DNA of 64,000 nucleotides from Lysobacter gummosus (lineage in GTDB: Bacteria; Pseudomonadota; Gammaproteobacteria; Xanthomonadales; Xanthomonadaceae): NCBI RefSeq assembly GCF_001442805.1, contig NZ_CP011131.1, forward strand, positions 186,001-250,000, written 5' to 3'. Below the pieces are notes generated by a model, which did no database searches, was not told the origin of the DNA, and worked only from the letters and a program-made list of their open reading frames with translations. A program made the position numbers and the translations under genes. Below, in pieces: positions 61,146-64,000 of the stretch (within the stretch, counting starts at the first letter, position 1; each line of letters begins with the position of its first letter).

Positions 61146-61155
61146 GCGTGGCGGC

Positions 61156-62385
61156 TCAGCCGCGCGCGGCCTCGTGGGCGAAGCTGCGCCGCAACGCGAA
61201 CGCCGCGGCGATCGCGCCGAGCGCGGCCAGCGCGACCGGAATCGACGCCGCCGGCCAGCCGGCCGCCTGCACCACGCTGCCGAACAACGACGGCCCGATC
61301 ACCTGGCCCAGGTAACTGCCCTGCATCAGCAGGCCCACCGCCACCGCGATCAGAGCCGGGCTGGGCACCAACTGCGCGGCGCCGCCGATCGTACTGGCCG
61401 GCAGCAGGCCGCCGGCCATCGAGAACAGCACGCACAACGCGAACACCCACGGCGCCGGCAGGCCCAGCGCGAACGCGCCCACCGCGCTGGCGCCCATCGC
61501 CGCGCTCGCCAGCGCGATCAGTACCCAGCGCTGCGCGCCGCGACGCAGCAGCGCGCCGGCGGCGAGATTGCCGATCACGTTGGAACCCACCGCGACCGCG
61601 CTGAGCAGGCCGGCGTCGGCGGCCGAGACCTGCATGCGCTGCATCAGCAAGGTCGGCAGGAAGCTCAGCATCGCGTAGAACTGCAGGGCATACAGGGCGA
61701 ACACCAGCGCCAGCAGCAACGGCCCGCGCGCGCCGGCCACCGCCAGCGCATCGCGCGCGGTCTGCCGCCACGGCGCCGGCGCGGCCGGCGTCTGCGCGCC
61801 GCGCACGCCGAACCACAGCACCGCCGCGGCCGCCGCGCACAGCAGCGCGTTGAGTTCCCAGTAACCGCGCCAGCCGTCCAGCGCCGCGCCGGTGGCCAGC
61901 GCCAGAGCCATGCCGGCGGGCATGTAGCAACTCCAGATCGCGAACACCGTATTGCGGTCCTGCGGCTTGGACAGGCGCTGCAGCACGCTGGCGCCGGCCA
62001 CCGCGAACAACAGGAAGCCGGCGCCCTCGAGCACGCGCGTGGCCAGCAGCGCCTGCAGGCTGTGGGCCTGGCTGCCGAGCGCGCTGCCCAGCGCCATCGC
62101 CGCCAGTCCGGCGACCTGCAGGCTGCGATCGCCGAGCCGCGCGACCAGCGCGCCGGCCGGCATGCTGGCGAACAGCCCGAGCAGGCCGAACACCGCCATC
62201 ACCCAGCCGCCCGAGCGCAGGTCCAGGCCCAGATCGGCGCTGAGCGCGGGCAGAGCGATGGCGGTCTTGCCGACTTGCTGCGCGGCGACCAGTCCGCCGA
62301 AGAACACCGCCGCGACCGCGAGCCAGTCGGTGCGCGCGGCAGCGGGAGCGGCGGGGAGGGGAGAGGTAAGGGCCAGGGATTTCAT
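61156..62385 (-). CDS. MFS transporter (drug/metabolite efflux-like)
   Basis: Predicted 409-residue inner-membrane transporter with about 12 hydrophobic segments. The loop RLGDRSLQVAGL and GAGFLLFAVAGASVLQRL fit MFS drug:H+ or CynX-like antiporters. The ATG at 62385 is preferred to 62418 for length. It converges with the acyltransferase gene. Substrate unknown. Confidence 0.85.
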   Translation of the reverse strand: MKSLALTSPLPAAPAAARTDWLAVAAVFFGGLVAAQQVGKTAIALPALSADLGLDLRSGGWVMAVFGLLGLFASMPAGALVARLGDRSLQVAGLAAMALGSALGSQAHSLQALLATRVLEGAGFLLFAVAGASVLQRLSKPQDRNTVFAIWSCYMPAGMALALATGAALDGWRGYWELNALLCAAAAAVLWFGVRGAQTPAAPAPWRQTARDALAVAGARGPLLLALVFALYALQFYAMLSFLPTLLMQRMQVSAADAGLLSAVAVGSNVIGNLAAGALLRRGAQRWVLIALASAAMGASAVGAFALGLPAPWVFALCVLFSMAGGLLPASTIGGAAQLVPSPALIAVAVGLLMQGSYLGQVIGPSLFGSVVQAAGWPAASIPVALAALGAIAAAFALRRSFAHEAARG

Positions 62386-62859
62386 GCGCGCGGTCGCTGT
62401 AGGGACGATGGCGGCCACCTTGCGACCTCAACCAAGCTTCAGGTCAACGCAAGAGGCCGGAACAGTGCGATCCACGGCGTGTCGGTGCCTTCCAGTGCGA
62501 GCCGGTGCGACCCGGGCGGAGCCACCTCGCCGATCCGTCGCAGCCGCGCAGACCGTGCCCGGTTACGCTACTCCCCAGTGCAGCGCGTCGTTACCAGGCA
62601 CGCAATACGTGACTGCAGTCACTTTTATTACAAAAACTTGGTGATTTAAGGTGGGGCAAGCTGCGCATAAACGCGTTCGTGTCAGTGAGCATCCAGGAAG
62701 GTGGATGGCACGCCGGTGATACACGGCGTTGTCCGCGGCCTGCCGTCCTGATCGGTCCGCCCTGCTTCCCCCGGCAGGAACGGTGAATCCAACCGTCCGG
62801 CGCGAGCCGCGACTGTCGTACCGAAGGGCGGTCTTGCCGCCGCAGCCAGGGGAGTGACC
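62386..62859. other. Intergenic region, no gene recognised
   Basis: This 474-base stretch between the MFS transporter start and a small gene holds no supported ORF or RNA. An AT-rich patch at about 62610-62655 (TTTTATTACAAAAAC) could contain promoter elements for the small gene. Confidence 0.5.
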
Positions 62860-63084
62860 ATGCACCGAACCCGCGCCGAACTCGATGGCGATCTATGCCA
62901 GCTCAGTGTCGCCTTGCCGATATGGCGCCGGCATTGGCGCGACGACACGGTGTTCTGGCCGCGCGTGGACAGCCTGATCGAACGCCTGCTGACGGTGACC
63001 CCGCGGACCGAACGCGGACATGTGGTGTCCAACATCAATCGCATGATCGCCAGGCAGGGGCTGCAGCACGCGCCTTACGAGTGA
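62860..63084 (+). CDS. Hypothetical small protein (74 aa)
   Basis: Not recognised. Predicted 74-residue cytosolic protein (MHRTRAELDGDL, WRRHWRDDTVFWPRVDSLIE) with a basic helical C-terminal half. The ATG at 62860 follows CAGGGGAGTGACC, a good ribosome-binding site, which supports it being real. Function unknown. Confidence 0.65.
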   Translation: MHRTRAELDGDLCQLSVALPIWRRHWRDDTVFWPRVDSLIERLLTVTPRTERGHVVSNINRMIARQGLQHAPYE

Positions 63085-63094
63085 GGCTTCGCGC

Positions 63095-63540
63095 TAGAGC
63101 CGCTGACCAAAACGCCTTGGCCGACAAGCGCCGATAGGCCCCTCTCCCGCTGGCGGGAGAGGGGTTGGGGTGAGGGCACGGGCAGTCGCAGAACTTCAAG
63201 CAAGAGCATTCGCGCCTGTGGCGCTCACCCCCTCACCCCGGCCCTCTCCCGCAAGCGGGAGAGGGAGCGCTTTCGTCAGCTCTACTCCTTGAGCAACTCA
63301 TCCAGCAGCGCGGTAGAGCCGCTGACCCAAACGCCCTGGCCGACAAGCGCCGATAAGCCCCTCTCCCGCTGGCGGGAGAGGGGTTGGGGTGAGGGCACGG
63401 GCAGTCGCAGAACTTCAAGCAAGAGCATTCGCGCCTGCGGCGCTCATCCCCTCACCCCGGCCCTCTCCCGCAAGCGGGAGAGGGAGCGCTTTCGTCAGCT
63501 CTTACTTCTACTTCTTGAGCAACTCATCCAGCAGCGCCGC
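63095..63540. repeat. Tandem 219-base duplication including the glycosyltransferase 3' end
   Basis: Bases from 63095 repeat from 63314 with a period of 219 and few changes. Each copy has an inverted pair of CCCCTCTCCCGC/GCGGGAGAGGGG hairpins. The first copy ends (about 63285-63313) with the last codons of the glycosyltransferase gene including a stop (would read ALLDELLKE then stop); the live gene reads ALLDELLKK then stop. It was evidently a tandem duplication of the gene end and its downstream region. Confidence 0.9.
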
Positions 63541-64000
63541 CACCCGCGCCGCGTAGGCATTGGGCGCGAAGCGTTGCGCGAAGGCGCGGCGCTGTTCGGC
63601 GCTGCCGACCACCGACTCGCGGCTCAGCCGGATCATCAGCTGGGCCAGCTGGTGGCGGTCGTGCGGATCGAAGCGCGGCATGTCCACCGGCGCGACTTCT
63701 TCCAGCGCGCCGCCTTCGGCCACCGCGACCGGCGTGCCGGCGGCCAGCGCCTCCAGCACCGGCAGGCCGAAGCCTTCCGCGTAGGACGGCTGCCACAGGC
63801 GCTCGGTATCCAGGTACAGGCGCGCCAGCTCGGCGTCGTCCACCATCGAGAACCAGTGCACGCCGTTGAGGTGCTGCAGCTCCGGCGCGACATCGTGCGC
63901 GGCGCCGACCACGACCAGATCCGGGGTGTCGTAGTGCTGGCGACGCGCGTCCAGCCACGCGCGCAGGAACAAGTCGGCGTTCTTGCGCGGCTCGCGCGTG
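63508..64000 (-). CDS. Glycosyltransferase, GT4-like, 3' part (runs off the window)
   Basis: C-terminal 163 residues of a glycosyltransferase; the 5' end is beyond base 64000. The visible part has LNGVHWFSMVDDAELARLYL, then WQPSYAEGFGLPVLEALAAGTPV with the GT4 E-x7-E (EGFGLPVLE) donor-site motif, VAVAEGGALEEVAP and a helical C-terminus. It would add a sugar from a nucleotide donor to a cell-envelope polymer or lipid. Its 3' end is duplicated just downstream (63285-63313). Confidence 0.88.
   Translation of the reverse strand, partial: TREPRKNADLFLRAWLDARRQHYDTPDLVVVGAAHDVAPELQHLNGVHWFSMVDDAELARLYLDTERLWQPSYAEGFGLPVLEALAAGTPVAVAEGGALEEVAPVDMPRFDPHDRHQLAQLMIRLSRESVVGSAEQRRAFAQRFAPNAYAARVAALLDELLKK

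Noticed and set aside
61174..62649. + strand frame across the MFS transporter
   Set aside because: Antisense shadow; the minus strand has a clear 12-segment transporter.
63095..63540. CRISPR-like repetition at 63.1-63.5 kb
   Set aside because: Only two units with a 219-base period, containing hairpins and a gene end; no short repeat-spacer pattern.

Overview
The window is high-GC DNA with the gene content of a Xanthomonadaceae gammaproteobacterium. A Lysobacter-like genome is the best guess, from the several carbohydrate-type TonB-dependent receptors, the TorF-porin/glnK/amtB block, the secreted subtilisin-type protease and the family-typical intergenic repeats. No rRNA, tRNA, CRISPR array, insertion sequence or prophage was recognised. 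The assignment rests on gene content only.

Layout, 0-36 kb. (1) 0.1-8.7 kb is a sugar-uptake locus: two tandem paralogous TonB-dependent receptors, a glucokinase, and a divergent FucP/NagP-type sugar permease, with LacI-type operators between kinase and permease. (2) 8.9-18.2 kb holds housekeeping and accessory genes: PlsC-like acyltransferase, YheT-like hydrolase, a NemR-like redox repressor with a CurA-like reductase and two matching operators, a TPR/sulfotransferase-like protein, a PEBP protein, two RDD membrane proteins, a META-domain lipoprotein and a DUF2750 protein. (3) 18.3-24.3 kb holds uppP and nitrogen assimilation: glnA behind a near-consensus sigma-54 promoter, a GNAT protein, TorF-like porin, glnK and amtB. 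(4) 24.8-35.3 kb holds a subtilisin-type protease and a second sugar locus: TonB receptor with a LacI-type operator, sodium/sugar symporter, LacI regulator and an ExoP-like GH3 glucosidase. (5) 35.5-38.2 kb has a RegA-like response regulator, a PCuAC-Sco copper pair and an unknown gene.

38.3-59.5 kb is a nearly complete non-flagellar type III secretion system (T3SS). On the + strand lies sctU; on the - strand sctT, S, R, Q, a FixJ-type regulator and a histidine kinase; then on the + strand a FliO-like gene, sctV, a small ORF, sctD, a needle candidate (sctF), sctI, J, K, L, N, O, a sctP-like gene, an unknown gene, a second needle-like gene and an exported protein. A large Gly/Pro/Asn-rich membrane protein closes the block on the - strand. 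Four things stand out. A FliO homologue sits inside a non-flagellar system. No secretin (sctC) gene is visible in the window. SctR carries a long Ala/Pro insertion. A rare CCTAGG-centred motif precedes three genes at the cluster edges. Together they suggest an unusual, possibly undescribed T3SS lineage with its own regulon.

59.5-64 kb holds an acyltransferase-3 protein, an MFS transporter, a small unknown gene, and a glycosyltransferase cut by the window edge whose 3' end and downstream repeats are tandemly duplicated. The window is rich in intergenic repeats of at least five kinds, and two genes (glnA and the glycosyltransferase) have partial copies of their 3' ends downstream.
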